DNA of 64,000 nucleotides from Desulfosporosinus youngiae DSM 17734 (GTDB lineage Bacteria > Bacillota > Desulfitobacteriia > Desulfitobacteriales > Desulfitobacteriaceae), in contig NZ_CM001441.1 in NCBI RefSeq assembly GCF_000244895.1, positions 3,430,226-3,494,225 of the forward strand, in the 5' to 3' direction. Position numbers and translations under genes: made by a program. Shown piece after piece: positions 17,776 through 26,452 of this stretch. Under the pieces are notes generated by a model. That model had not been told where the DNA came from. It saw only the letters and a list, made by a program, of their open reading frames with translations, and did not search any database. Positions within the stretch are counted from its first letter, which is position 1, and every line of letters starts with the position of its first letter.

Positions 17776-18318
17776 CTATTTCTTTAAGACTCCATCTGTT
17801 TTACCAGCCTTCTGACGCAAAAGTGTTAAAAACTCCTGCTTCTGATTCTCATTTTCGAATATTCTAAGGGGAATGATATGTGCCGAATTCGAATTTACAT
17901 AGACAAAAATATGTTCCTTGTCCTCAACAATGTTTTCAATATCACTGAACTGAGTCCTTGCTTCACTGTATTCACTTTTATCGATAATCTCACTGCCAGA
18001 GATCGCTAAGCTGTGAGTTCCCACCACACTGTTATTTTTCCCGCCGGCAAGCATCTTTGAAATTTTCCTGGAAACAATTTTCTTTAAACGTTTCGGATAG
18101 ACAGCCACCCAATACACATACAGGAGTATGAAAACAACGAACCAGTACCCTAATGGCAGATTTGTAAATCTCCTGAGTAAGAAGGGGAGGACTAAAAAGG
18201 ATAAGGAGAGTACATACCGTTGAATAAAATACGACCGCCTGGACAATTTGGAATAGGTAATATGGAAAAGATTAAAGTCCACCAGATCCTGCTCATTCAG
18301 CTTATACTCAAAATTCAT
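17776..18318 (-). CDS. YcxB-like membrane protein
   Basis: A 180-residue protein with a short cytoplasmic start and two hydrophobic segments (about 34-52 and 58-74). A soluble C-terminal domain has the layout of YcxB-like proteins (HSLAISGSEI...FSDIENIVEDKEHIFVYVN). The function of this family is not established. The ATG at 18318 is preceded by GAAGGGAG; the longer in-frame version starts without a ribosome site. It lies between a flavoprotein and a 3-hydroxyacyl-CoA dehydrogenase, apparently as an independent unit. Confidence 0.62.
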   Translation of the reverse strand: MNFEYKLNEQDLVDFNLFHITYSKLSRRSYFIQRYVLSLSFLVLPFLLRRFTNLPLGYWFVVFILLYVYWVAVYPKRLKKIVSRKISKMLAGGKNNSVVGTHSLAISGSEIIDKSEYSEARTQFSDIENIVEDKEHIFVYVNSNSAHIIPLRIFENENQKQEFLTLLRQKAGKTDGVLKK

Positions 18319-18383
18319 GTAAATTCTCCCTTCAATTATCATAAACTAAAAAACTCTTCCTCCAAGATCATAAACAAGTTCAT

Positions 18384-19343
18384 TCAAGGGTTCCTGCCTG
18401 TTTTATCTTTATTCAGCCACTGAATTAAGTCATTTTCACGGATTTTATTAATTTTGGTCAGTTCGTCTATGGTCCATTCGTAAAAACCAGAACCATTCTT
18501 AGCGCCAAGATTTCCTTGGTCAACCAGCTCTCTTAGTATTGGCGACACATGGGAGTGATTGCAAAGATCTTCAAAAAGGTAAGAAGCAATATTATTGATA
18601 ATATCCAGACCACTTAAGTCAGCACTTTCAAATGGGCCTGTGGCAGCTAAGCGGCGTCCTAAAGTGTATTTAATCGTGGTATCAACTGCTTCTTTAGTTG
18701 CAATTCCTGACTCAATAAGGTACAGAGCTTCCCGAAGCATCGCAAACTGCAGGCGATTACCGATAAATCCCAAAGCTTCCCTATTTAATACCACAGGTTT
18801 CTTCCCAACCTTCTCCATTAGTTGAGCCGTAAAATCAACGGTTTTTTGGGAAGTGTGCTTCCCCGGGACTACTTCAACCAAAGGTATAAGATGGGGCGGA
18901 TTCCAAAAATGAGCTGCGACAAAGCGGTCCTTATGGTCCAGCTTCTCTGCAATTAAAGTAGGACTAAGACCGGAAGTACTTGAAGCAAACACGGTATTAG
19001 CAGGGCAAAGCTCTTCCATTTTCCCAAAAACCTCTTGTTTCGCAATCAGGTTTTCAACGATCCCCTCGATGACAAAGTCTGCTCCCTCTGCTGCTTCTTC
19101 TAATGTTGTCACACCCTTTATCCGTCCCATTATCTCAGGGACCTGGTTTTTTTGAATAATATTATTTTCACAGAAACTTCCCAGGATAGTCTCGATTCTT
19201 TGAAAGCCGCGCTTAACGCTGGCATCGGAACGACCAAACATAAAGACCTGATAGCCGGCCATGGCAAATGTAAGGGTTATACTCGGACCAATTGTGCCTG
19301 TCCCTAAATTACAGATTCTTTTAATAGTTTCTACTCTCAGCAT
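18384..19343 (-). CDS. 3-hydroxyacyl-CoA dehydrogenase family protein
   Basis: A 319-residue NAD-dependent dehydrogenase. The N-terminal Rossmann motif ICNLGTGTIGPSI (about 10-22) is slightly atypical (GxGxxG kept). Then come FVIEGIVENLIAKQ, FASSTSGLSPT, the catalytic His-Glu region AAHFWNPPHLIPLVEVVPG (about 141-159), and the C-terminal domain opening with NREALGFIGNRLQFAMLREA. The His and Asn of the 3-hydroxybutyryl-CoA dehydrogenase active site are visible. No thiolase or crotonase is adjacent, so the substrate is unclear; related enzymes oxidise non-CoA 3-hydroxy acids or carnitine. Confidence 0.82.
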   Translation of the reverse strand: MLRVETIKRICNLGTGTIGPSITLTFAMAGYQVFMFGRSDASVKRGFQRIETILGSFCENNIIQKNQVPEIMGRIKGVTTLEEAAEGADFVIEGIVENLIAKQEVFGKMEELCPANTVFASSTSGLSPTLIAEKLDHKDRFVAAHFWNPPHLIPLVEVVPGKHTSQKTVDFTAQLMEKVGKKPVVLNREALGFIGNRLQFAMLREALYLIESGIATKEAVDTTIKYTLGRRLAATGPFESADLSGLDIINNIASYLFEDLCNHSHVSPILRELVDQGNLGAKNGSGFYEWTIDELTKINKIRENDLIQWLNKDKTGRNP

Positions 19344-19398
19344 TAATTATGTACCCCTTAACTACAATTTCACGTTTCTGTAATGGGAAATAAAATTC

Positions 19399-20037
19399 TT
19401 ACTCTGCAAACGCACCATGATACTCAACATTAAACCGCAGGACTGTTTTAAGCTTCTCCGGCTGGGTTTTACGCACATCTGAAAGATAAATCTCTCTGTG
19501 AATCTTTGATAAGCGTCTTAGATTATTTTGCACACAATAATCTTCCATGATTGCAAAACTCCTTGGCTCATCATCGTAAGATCCCTGATGTAACATTTGT
19601 ACACAAAGTCCCTCTTCTAAGGAATCAAATCTTACTTGATCAAGCAACGGGTGAGGTTTTTTTAATTTTACACTATTTATGACTTCCTGAGCTAACTTCT
19701 CTGTTACAAAATCAGGCTGCCTGATCATGATAGTGTAGATCAAACTGTTTTTATCCAATACTTCCTTAGTTCGTGCTTCTTCCGCCAGATCCCAGACTCC
19801 TTCAAGAGGAAAAACCGTGAAATCATAATACCCCTCAGGAATACTGTTTTTTTTGGGCAACATTTTGACGGCATAAGCTAAAGAATACAGCGCTCCGATA
19901 GCTTCAGAAAACTCTTCGGAGTTAGGATTACCTTTTCCATCAATCATAAAGAACTTAAAATCCGGAATCGTAACAAGTTCAGGCTTATTCTTTGGCAAAT
20001 ACAATTCCTTGGCTTGTTTTTTCCACTCATATTTCAT
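19399..20037 (-). CDS. GyrI-like small-molecule-binding protein
   Basis: A 212-residue stand-alone GyrI-like (AraC effector-binding-type) protein without a DNA-binding domain. Family features are the N-terminal KYEWKKQAKELY, then FFMIDGKGNPNSEEFSEAI, the middle FPLEGVWDL and the C-terminal RFDSLEEGLCVQMLHQGSY with EIYLSDVRKTQPEKLKTVLR. Members bind hydrophobic or drug-like ligands, and some hydrolyse them. The ATG at 20037 follows AAGGGAAG. It is followed upstream by an acetyltransferase gene 18 bases away, so the two are probably cotranscribed. Confidence 0.78.
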   Translation of the reverse strand: MKYEWKKQAKELYLPKNKPELVTIPDFKFFMIDGKGNPNSEEFSEAIGALYSLAYAVKMLPKKNSIPEGYYDFTVFPLEGVWDLAEEARTKEVLDKNSLIYTIMIRQPDFVTEKLAQEVINSVKLKKPHPLLDQVRFDSLEEGLCVQMLHQGSYDDEPRSFAIMEDYCVQNNLRRLSKIHREIYLSDVRKTQPEKLKTVLRFNVEYHGAFAE

Positions 20038-20055
20038 TGTTAGTCTTCCCTTTCT

Positions 20056-20496
20056 TCAACCATCATTTAGTTTCTTTTTGTATCCCTTATGTGTATCAGG
20101 ATTATATCCTGCAGATTCGTAAAATTTACACGCCTCAATCCTATCGGCTTCAGTAACAAGAATAATTTGTGAACAATTTTTTTCAGAAGCTATTTTTTCC
20201 AATTCAGATATCAGTGCTTTCCCGACTCCATTATTTCTGTACCTGCTATCAACGATCATGTTTTCCAATACCATAAAAGGTTTGCAATCTCCATACAGCT
20301 CCCCGCAGATAATCCCCATCACCGAACCTATTAACTGATTGTTTTCTACCGCACTAAGTAATAAGTGTGAACCATCCTCATGAAACTTGACAAAGTTCTT
20401 GCTCATGATTTCAACAGACGACTCTTCATTCCAAAATTGTTTATAAATCCGGGCAAGTTGAGGAACATCTTCAAGGATCATTTCACGAATGATCAT
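20056..20496 (-). CDS. GNAT-family N-acetyltransferase
   Basis: A 146-residue GNAT protein. The order is the N-terminal strand IIREMILEDVPQLARIY, the central LIGSVMGIICGEL, the acetyl-CoA loop YRNNGVGKALISELEKIA (about residues 98-115, R-x-x-G-x-G/A) and a final ACKFYESAGYNPDTHKGYKK. The ATG at 20496 has GGAGG 8 bases upstream. The acceptor substrate is unknown. It lies just upstream of the GyrI-like gene in the same direction. Confidence 0.82.
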   Translation of the reverse strand: MIIREMILEDVPQLARIYKQFWNEESSVEIMSKNFVKFHEDGSHLLLSAVENNQLIGSVMGIICGELYGDCKPFMVLENMIVDSRYRNNGVGKALISELEKIASEKNCSQIILVTEADRIEACKFYESAGYNPDTHKGYKKKLNDG

Positions 20497-20563
20497 CTGT
20501 ACACCTCCAGTCAATGTATTATCTCACCATTTTAACTTCAATTCCTCTCTTGTGGGAATATTT

Positions 20564-20621
20564 TCAGACATCAGACATCTTGTGTTTAAAAAGATGTCTG
20601 GTACAATAAATTGAACAGACA
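20564..20621 (+). promoter_or_regulatory. Operator-like repeats before the FadR-type gene
   Basis: A 10-bp inverted repeat CAGACATCTT/AAGATGTCTG (20572-20581 and 20591-20600), with further CAGACAT copies on both sides (about 20565-20571 and 20616-20622). This gives four TGTCTG/CAGACA half-sites within 58 bases just before the ribosome site of the regulator. Position and symmetry suggest an autoregulatory operator. Confidence 0.6.
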
Positions 20622-20636
20622 TATTGGGAGGTTCTT

Positions 20637-21323
20637 ATGACAAGAGAAGGAAGAAGTCTGGCAGAAACTATAGCGGATGATATTCTGGCGATGATTACCA
20701 TAGACAAAAAGTTCGCCAAGGGCGATAAGCTCCCTAATGAAAATGAGCTTTCCGCAGTTTTACAGGTAAGCCGCACAACTTTACGGGAAGCAATTCGCAT
20801 TTTAGCCGCACATAATGTTTTGGAAATCCAACGCGGGAAAGGAACTTATGTAAAGAATAATCAGGAGTTAAACGAGGAGTTTGGCCTGAAAGAGCTTTCA
20901 TCCTTACAGCTTGGCGTCAAAGATCTCTATGAAATGCGGCTGATCTTTGAACCCCAATCAGCCTATTATGCTGCCAAACGAGCTACTGATAAAGAACTTG
21001 AGCGCATCTTATATTATGGCAGGCTGGAAGAAGAAAAGATTTTGAAAAAGGAAGATCGTACGGAGGTAGAGCAAGCCTTTCACAAATCAATTGCCAAGGC
21101 AACTCACAACGAGTTTATGAATCGTTTGATGCCGATACTTTATCAGGCCATTGACAAGGGAGTCCTTTTGTCTGACTCCAATGAAGAAATGGTGCAGAAT
21201 ACCTTAAATGACCATCGGATGATCATGGAGTTTTTAGCAAAGCGGGATGCCGAGGGGGCTAAACTTGCTATGAAACTGCATATCATCCATGCCATGAGAG
21301 GCTTTGGGATTACTGAAGACTGA
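20637..21323 (+). CDS. FadR/GntR-family transcriptional regulator
   Basis: A 228-residue regulator. It has an N-terminal winged helix (residues about 8-75, with KGDKLPNENELSAVLQVSRTTLREAIRIL in pattern) and a C-terminal FCD ligand-binding domain (about 95-220) with DLYEMRLIFEP and the metal-binding-type His residues in FHKSIAKATHN and NDHRMIMEFL. FCD proteins sense small carboxylic acids. The ATG at 20637 follows GGGAGG. The gene lies 89 bases before ilvD on the same strand, so control of ilvD or of a dehydrated sugar/hydroxy acid is plausible but unproven. Confidence 0.85.
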   Translation: MTREGRSLAETIADDILAMITIDKKFAKGDKLPNENELSAVLQVSRTTLREAIRILAAHNVLEIQRGKGTYVKNNQELNEEFGLKELSSLQLGVKDLYEMRLIFEPQSAYYAAKRATDKELERILYYGRLEEEKILKKEDRTEVEQAFHKSIAKATHNEFMNRLMPILYQAIDKGVLLSDSNEEMVQNTLNDHRMIMEFLAKRDAEGAKLAMKLHIIHAMRGFGITED

Positions 21324-21347
21324 GGAAAGATTCGTATAATTTTCAGA

Positions 21348-21376
21348 TAGACATTGGACATCATACAAGATATAAT
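21348..21376 (+). promoter_or_regulatory. Sigma-A promoter of ilvD
   Basis: TAGACA (21348-21353) and TATAAT (21371-21376) with a 17-base spacer, 36 bases before the ilvD start. The -35 region contains GACATTGGACATC, which echoes the CAGACATC half-sites before the FadR-type gene. Confidence 0.72.
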
Positions 21377-21412
21377 GCAGTTATACAACTACATTAAAGA
21401 GGTGTTTGTATT

Positions 21413-23062
21413 ATGAATAGTGATGCAGTAACCAAAACTTCCCCACACCGCGCCTTATTTCACGCGCTGGGATTGACTAATGAGGAAATCGAACGTCCCT
21501 TAATCGGCATTGTTAGCTCGAAAAACGATATCGTCCCGGGGCATATGAATCTGGATAAAATTGTCGATGCTGTAAAGTTGGGTGTCGCCATGGCCGGAGG
21601 TACTCCACTTGTATTCCCTGCCATTGCTGTATGTGACGGTCTTGCCATGGGACATCAAGGAATGAAATATTCACTTGTCACCAGAGAATTGATTGCCGAC
21701 TCTACAGAAGCCATGACCTTAGCTCATGCCTTTGATGCTTTGGTTATGGTTCCCAACTGTGATAAAAACGTTCCTGGATTGTTAATGGCTGCAGCAAGAT
21801 TAAACATTCCGACCATTTTTGTCAGCGGCGGACCGATGCTTGCCGGTAAAGTGGATGGGCAGAAAATCAGCTTTTCTAATGTCTCAGAAGCAGTCAGCGA
21901 ATACCAGGCGGGAAAAATCACTAAGGAAAAACTACAGGAATATGAAAATAAAGGCTGCCCGACCTGTGGCTCCTGTTCAGGCATGTATACTGCCAACAGT
22001 ATGAACTGCCTGACAGAAGTATTGGGAATGGGATTAAAAGGCAACGGCACGATCCCTGCTGTTTATTCGGCCCGGATTCAGCTGGCAAAGCACGCAGGTA
22101 TGCAGATTATGGAGCTGCTGAAACAAACTATCCGGCCTAGAGATATTATGACTAAAGATGCCTTTGAAAATGCCCTGACCTTAGATATGGCCTTAGGCTG
22201 CAGTACGAACAGTATGCTGCATCTTCCTGCGATTGCTCATGAATGCGGCATTGAATTAGATCTGGATATCGCTAATGCCATTAGTGACAAAACCCCGAAT
22301 CTCTGCCACCTCGCCCCTGCCGGGCATAACTTTGTAGAAGAGCTCGATGAAGCCGGCGGCATCTACGCAGTCATGAATGAAGTCAACAAATTAGGTTTGC
22401 TTAAGACCGATATAATAACTTGCTCAGGCAAAACCGTCGGAGAGAACATTGCCGGCTGCATTAATAAAAATACCGAGGTGATCAGACCTGTCGAGAACCC
22501 TTACAGTAAAACAGGCGGAATCGCCGTATTGAAAGGGAATCTGGCTCCTGACTCCTGTGTTGTCAAACGCTCCGCCGTTGCCCCGGAAATGTTAAAACAC
22601 GAAGGCCCTGCAAAAGTATTTGATTGCGAGGAAGACGCCATGCAGGCGATTAATTCCGGTCAAATCGTATCAGGAGATGTTGTGGTGATCCGGTATGAAG
22701 GCCCTAAAGGCGGACCAGGTATGAGGGAAATGTTAAATCCTACTTCAGCTATCATGGGACATGGACTGGGAGAGAGCGTCGCCTTGATCACCGACGGACG
22801 ATTCAGCGGTGCAACCAGAGGCGCGGCAATCGGTCATGTTTCCCCTGAAGCAGCGGTAGGCGGCAATATCGCTTTGATAGAAAACGGAGATATTATCCAA
22901 ATTGACATTATGGCTAATGAGATTAATTTTAAAGTTAGTGACTCAGAACTAGAAAAACGACGAGCGGCCTGGAAGCCTAGAAAGCCGAGAATTACCACCG
23001 GATATCTTTCAAGATATGCCGCCGCAGTAACGTCTGGAAATAAGGGTGCTATTTTAGAATAA
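21413..23062 (+). CDS. ilvD: Dihydroxy-acid dehydratase
   Basis: Dehydrates 2,3-dihydroxy-isovalerate and -3-methylvalerate, the step between IlvC and IlvE. The 549-residue protein begins [20 protein letters not shown], normal for IlvD. Iron-sulphur cysteines lie in [11 protein letters not shown] (about residue 119) and [20 protein letters not shown] (about 182-201). The C-terminus carries [22 protein letters not shown]. This motif set also occurs in sugar-acid dehydratases, but the start and full length favour IlvD. It is separate from the main ilv operon and has its own promoter. Confidence 0.92.
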   Translation: MNSDAVTKTSPHRALFHALGLTNEEIERPLIGIVSSKNDIVPGHMNLDKIVDAVKLGVAMAGGTPLVFPAIAVCDGLAMGHQGMKYSLVTRELIADSTEAMTLAHAFDALVMVPNCDKNVPGLLMAAARLNIPTIFVSGGPMLAGKVDGQKISFSNVSEAVSEYQAGKITKEKLQEYENKGCPTCGSCSGMYTANSMNCLTEVLGMGLKGNGTIPAVYSARIQLAKHAGMQIMELLKQTIRPRDIMTKDAFENALTLDMALGCSTNSMLHLPAIAHECGIELDLDIANAISDKTPNLCHLAPAGHNFVEELDEAGGIYAVMNEVNKLGLLKTDIITCSGKTVGENIAGCINKNTEVIRPVENPYSKTGGIAVLKGNLAPDSCVVKRSAVAPEMLKHEGPAKVFDCEEDAMQAINSGQIVSGDVVVIRYEGPKGGPGMREMLNPTSAIMGHGLGESVALITDGRFSGATRGAAIGHVSPEAAVGGNIALIENGDIIQIDIMANEINFKVSDSELEKRRAAWKPRKPRITTGYLSRYAAAVTSGNKGAILE

Positions 23063-23080
23063 ATAAACCGTAACAAAAGT

Positions 23081-23106
23081 AGCCGGCAGCGAGCCGGCTG
23101 CTTTTT
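23081..23106 (+). terminator. Terminator of ilvD
   Basis: A 7-bp stem AGCCGGC/GCCGGCT (23081-23087 and 23093-23099) with a 5-base loop, then CTTTTT. It lies 19 bases after the ilvD stop. Confidence 0.9.
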
Positions 23107-23305
23107 ATGTAAGCAAGTTCAGCAATCTCTCCCGTTCCTCTTCTAAATCCTCTCGTTCAGCCACCAGCCTTGGCTGAACAGAATGATAAGGCCAGCGCGC
23201 TTTTACGTCAGCTAACTTTTTCTCTACAATATTAAGCTGGCGCATCAGCTCCTGCTGATCTATGGGTTGTCCGGGTCCATCGATCCTTTGTTCTTTATTA
23301 TCCAT
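23105..23305 (-). CDS. Small coiled-coil protein next to a ferredoxin
   Basis: A 66-residue highly charged protein, mostly helix (LNIVEKKLADVKARW, then AEREDLEEERERLLNLL). Not recognised. The ATG at 23305 follows GAGGAGGG and overlaps the end of the ferredoxin gene by 8 bases, so the two are translationally coupled. It may be a partner or stabilising protein of that ferredoxin, which is inference only. Confidence 0.62.
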   Translation of the reverse strand: MDNKEQRIDGPGQPIDQQELMRQLNIVEKKLADVKARWPYHSVQPRLVAEREDLEEERERLLNLLT

Positions 23306-23498
23306 CCAACGTTCCCTCCTCTGGCACAACAAACGTAATAGCGCCATGCATACACTGTTCCATACAAGTTTCACACTCGATACAAATCGCGGGATCTACC
23401 ACCGGAAGATGTGAAAGCATAGTAATGGCTTGTACAGGGCAGGCATTAACACAGCGTTTGCACCCCCGACACAGCTTTTCTAAAATGAACGCAGCCAT
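23298..23498 (-). CDS. 2[4Fe-4S] ferredoxin-like protein
   Basis: A 66-residue protein with two cluster motifs: CRGCKRCVNACP (about residues 10-21) and CIECETCMEQCMH (about 38-50). In the second motif the usual Pro after the fourth Cys is replaced by Met-His. It is a cytoplasmic electron carrier or a small ferredoxin domain subunit. The ATG at 23498 has GGGAG about 10 bases upstream. It overlaps the downstream coiled-coil gene. Confidence 0.85.
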   Translation of the reverse strand: MAAFILEKLCRGCKRCVNACPVQAITMLSHLPVVDPAICIECETCMEQCMHGAITFVVPEEGTLDG

Positions 23499-23751
23499 CT
23501 GTCTCAAACTCCCTTCCAGCGAACACACGGTTTCGCTCAGCGGCCTGCTCAGCCGATGCGGCGTGAAGCCGGCTTAGATACCCCCACGAGGTATTATGTT
23601 TTAATATATTCTCCCGGTTCTCTTTTGTCAACCCCTTAAACTCTATCTATCTTTGGCTTAAATATCTGATCGATAAACGTCAGAGATAGGACATCCAAAA
23701 TCACTGCCCTATACTATAATGATGCCATCGAGGGCAAAGGAGAGATTAACT

Positions 23752-23967
23752 ATGGGTGATTTATCCTCATTAAGCAACGAAGATTTGTCAAGACGTCTGC
23801 AAACATTGTCTGAAGAACTTGAAGAGTTAGAAGAAGAGCGAAGCTTTGTTCTTAAACAGACCGGTCTGCATCTTCCCGGCCATACCGTAAAGCGATATGA
23901 AGTTCAAACCCAAACCTTAAAGGATTCTATCTCAGAATTAAAAGCGGAATTAGAACTTCGCAGATAA
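23752..23967 (+). CDS. Small coiled-coil protein
   Basis: A 71-residue protein dominated by Glu/Leu helices (LSEELEELEEERSFVLKQTG at about 23-42 and a second helix at 50-70). Not recognised. The ATG at 23752 has GGAGAG 7 bases upstream; an upstream in-frame ATG has no ribosome site. It is divergent from the ferredoxin pair and monocistronic, ending about 65 bases before a strong hairpin. Confidence 0.58.
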   Translation: MGDLSSLSNEDLSRRLQTLSEELEELEEERSFVLKQTGLHLPGHTVKRYEVQTQTLKDSISELKAELELRR

Positions 23968-24032
23968 CTAATCAGCCTCCTATGGATTAAATGGAAGTTC
24001 CTTCGGATTCAAATAAGAGATCCGCCACTTAA

Positions 24033-24076
24033 AAAGGGGGTGCAGCAACTGAAAAGCCGGTTGCTGCACCCCCTTA
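24033..24076. terminator. Strong bidirectional terminator
   Basis: A perfect stem of at least 14 bp GGGGGTGCAGCAAC/GTTGCTGCACCCCC (about 24036-24049 with 24060-24073). On the minus strand it is followed by a run of T (A run 24030-24035), so it should terminate the Mrp-type gene. It can also serve the small coiled-coil gene. Confidence 0.88.
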
Positions 24077-24105
24077 TGAATAATATCTATAATATTAGTT
24101 GTTAA

Positions 24106-24960
24106 TTAGGCAAAAATATTTTCATTGCCCTGCTTAATCTGTTCTGCTAAGTTAAGTGCAATCTGATCAAACTCCGGTGATTGATAGTCTTCGATTTTCC
24201 CCTCGTCCGATAAGGTCGCTAAAACAGGATCAAGAGGAAGTGCACCTAAGAATGGAAGAGATGAGCGCTTAGCTTCTGCTTCCCCTTGAGGTTTCCCGAA
24301 GACCTCAATCTTTTTATTGCAATCCGGGCATTGAACATAAGCCATATTTTCAATTAACCCATAAATAGGCGGTTCATAGTTTCTGACCATCTTGATTGCT
24401 TTACGTACCACCATATTGGCCAGAGCCTGCGGGCTTGTTACCATTACAACTCCATTAATCGGCAGGGATTGGAAGATTGTGATAGCTACGTCCCCGGTAC
24501 CGGGAGGCATATCAATTAAGAGATAATCCAGCTGTCCCCAGATAACATCCGTCCAAAACTGATTGACAACCTGAGTAATCAATGGCCCGCGTAAAATTAC
24601 CGGATCATCTTCATTTTCAATCATCAGATTTAGGGACATGATTTTAATGCCGCCACGGCTAGTAGGTGCAATAATGCCGCCCTGGCTGGCACCCGCTCTT
24701 TCTTTAATCCCGAAGATCTTAGGAATACTTGGGCCGGTTATGTCCGAGTCCAATACCCCTACTTTATATCCTTGGCGCATAAGGCTTACGGCCAGCATGC
24801 TTGTTACCGACGATTTACCGACTCCACCTTTTCCACTCATGACCGCAATAACTTTCTTAACGTTACTGGCTTTCTGAGCTTTGGTTAATTGGGGCGCACT
24901 AGAACAACTCTCTGTGTTGCATGAACCTGCTGCAGCACAGCTGCTACATGACTCGCTCAC
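24106..24960 (-). CDS. Mrp/NBP35-type P-loop ATPase, iron-sulphur carrier
   Basis: A 284-residue ApbC/Mrp-family ATPase. A Cys-rich N-terminus (six Cys in residues 5-20) is followed by the deviant Walker A VMSGKGGVGKSS (about 40-51), IIDMPPGTGDVAI, and a C-terminal CPDCNKK near residue 210. The usual CxxC cluster-transfer motif is here CPDC. The likely role is assembly or transfer of [4Fe-4S] clusters. The start is GTG at 24960 behind GGGAGG. NifX-like and DUF134 genes upstream in the same direction recall the Mrp/NifB-like clusters of anaerobes. Confidence 0.88.
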   Translation of the reverse strand: MSESCSSCAAAGSCNTESCSSAPQLTKAQKASNVKKVIAVMSGKGGVGKSSVTSMLAVSLMRQGYKVGVLDSDITGPSIPKIFGIKERAGASQGGIIAPTSRGGIKIMSLNLMIENEDDPVILRGPLITQVVNQFWTDVIWGQLDYLLIDMPPGTGDVAITIFQSLPINGVVMVTSPQALANMVVRKAIKMVRNYEPPIYGLIENMAYVQCPDCNKKIEVFGKPQGEAEAKRSSLPFLGALPLDPVLATLSDEGKIEDYQSPEFDQIALNLAEQIKQGNENIFA

Positions 24961-25088
24961 TTAACTGCCTCCCATTCTAAATAAAATATTTACCCTTGTA
25001 CGGATAAGTAACCAAAATTCATCTTACTCCTCAAATTCTTTACTTGTCAAGGACTGTCCAATCACTCATGCCAATACTTAAATTCGCC

Positions 25089-25463
25089 TCAGTGATGATG
25101 GTGACCATGCTCATGACCATGATCGTGTGAACAAACCACATTCGTACTGACAATCTGACCTGAAGCATACCGTTTCGCCACATCAGCTACTTTCCCCGAT
25201 GCGCCCGAAACAACCTCAAGTCCTACCGCATGAAGACCATTAATCATGCCTCCGCCGATACCACCGCATACGAGGACTTCGACCCCTTTACTTTTGAACA
25301 TATTGGCAAGACCTGCATGCTGATGCTGAAGACCTGTCGAACTTAGTAATTCAACAAAACGAGCCTCATTTCCCTCGATTTCAAACACTGTGAACCCAGC
25401 AGCTCGTCCGAAATGCGGATCTAAATCTTCACCGTTTGTTGGAATTGCTATTTTCTTTGCCAT
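25089..25463 (-). CDS. NifX/NifB-type dinitrogenase iron-molybdenum cofactor-binding domain protein
   Basis: A 124-residue protein of the NifX/NafY fold (IPTNGEDLDPHFGRAAGFTVFEI at the start in pattern, GLANMFKSKGVEVLVCGGIGGGMINGL in the middle). A His-rich tail, HDHGHEHGHHHH, probably binds metal. Family members hold iron-sulphur or iron-molybdenum clusters; stand-alone forms beside Mrp ATPases are common in anaerobes without nitrogenase. The ATG at 25463 follows GGGAGG. No nif genes are in the window. Confidence 0.85.
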   Translation of the reverse strand: MAKKIAIPTNGEDLDPHFGRAAGFTVFEIEGNEARFVELLSSTGLQHQHAGLANMFKSKGVEVLVCGGIGGGMINGLHAVGLEVVSGASGKVADVAKRYASGQIVSTNVVCSHDHGHEHGHHHH

Positions 25464-25522
25464 AACTAAACCTCCCGCTAAATTCTTTTTGAATCAATCG
25501 TTCCTGACTGCACCAAACGACC

Positions 25523-25960
25523 TTAGATATTCCTTTCTTGATGACAGTTGTTGAGCCTCATTTTTTTCATGCTCCCACACATCGGGCAAGAGATCTCATA
25601 CCCATATTTACCCCCTGCTGCACAGGATGCAGCTTCCCAGACATGTCCGCATCCTACACACTCAAACACCCGGTTTTTCATCAAATAATGACCACCTCGA
25701 ATGATTATAGGCCGTCCTTCTACTAATGCAGAAGCAATTTTTGATCTGGCAGAACCTAAAATTCGCTGAAACGTAGCTCTGGAAACCCCCATAGACGCTG
25801 CACACTCGGCTTGATCCAAACCCACTTTGTCTTTAAGACGAATGGCCTCTAATTCCTCCAGCTTAATGTTTACCTCTTCCAAACAGGATTGTCCAAGAGG
25901 AATAAACGTTTGGCAGACTATTGCATCGTCGATCAGGCCACAACAACGTTGCCTTGGCAT
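25523..25960 (-). CDS. DUF134-family DNA-binding protein with zinc-ribbon end
   Basis: A 145-residue protein. It begins PRQRCCGLIDD and has a helix-turn-helix of sigma-70 region-4 type (LEELEAIRLKDKVGLDQAEC, then AASMGVSRATFQRIL). A C-terminal ribbon carries CVGCGHVWE and SCPMCGS. The first part is the DUF134 core, usually found next to NifX/Mrp genes as here. The ATG at 25960 follows AAAAGGAGC. It is probably a regulator of the neighbouring cluster-handling genes, inferred from position. Confidence 0.85.
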   Translation of the reverse strand: MPRQRCCGLIDDAIVCQTFIPLGQSCLEEVNIKLEELEAIRLKDKVGLDQAECAASMGVSRATFQRILGSARSKIASALVEGRPIIIRGGHYLMKNRVFECVGCGHVWEAASCAAGGKYGYEISCPMCGSMKKMRLNNCHQERNI

Positions 25961-26173
25961 CACACCAGCTCCTTTTGGGCATATGCTCAAATAAAGTATA
26001 TCAAATTTGACAAATAAATCAATAAAAATTTGGTATAAAACAAAAAACATTTATTTTTTTAACTTTATTATTTCTGGATTTATTATTTCTTGAATGGTTA
26101 CGCTTATCCATCCCCAAATTTGATAAAAGAAAAACAAAACCGCCACCCTAAAAGGATGCCGGTCAGTCTCAGG

Positions 26174-26452
26174 TTATTGATTTAATGTCATGAGAGTTTC
26201 AATGGCCTTGCTTAGGACCTCTTGACGATCCTCCCCTGAGTCAATGGCCTCCAGCAGACAGGAACTTGCATAATGTTTTGCTATTATAACAGAGGTTTTA
26301 TGCACTGCAGAGCGGATAGCGACAAGCTGCAATAATATGTCTTCACAACTCTTATCCTCCTCTATCATGCGTTCTACTCCTGCTATATGCCCGCGCACAG
26401 TCTTCAGACGCGTAAGAATTTTTTGAACTTCTTCGGGATCGACTTCTTTCAA
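26174..26452 (-). CDS. CsoR/FrmR-family (DUF156) repressor, altered metal site
   Basis: A 92-residue all-helical repressor. The body reads RLKTVRGHIAGVERMIEEDKSC and ends HYASSCLLEAI. The family's copper ligands in CsoR are Cys36, His61 and Cys65. Here Cys36 and Cys65 fall at the same numbers, but 61 is Tyr and His stands at 60. Copper sensing is therefore doubtful; nickel/cobalt, persulphide or aldehyde sensing are alternatives. The start is TTG at 26452 behind AAAGGAA. No metal transporter is adjacent. Confidence 0.82.
   Translation of the reverse strand: MKEVDPEEVQKILTRLKTVRGHIAGVERMIEEDKSCEDILLQLVAIRSAVHKTSVIIAKHYASSCLLEAIDSGEDRQEVLSKAIETLMTLNQ

Noticed and set aside
24033-24076. Perfect GC-rich inverted repeat as a mobile element
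   Set aside because: It sits at the converging ends of two genes with a U run on the minus strand, so a terminator explains it fully.
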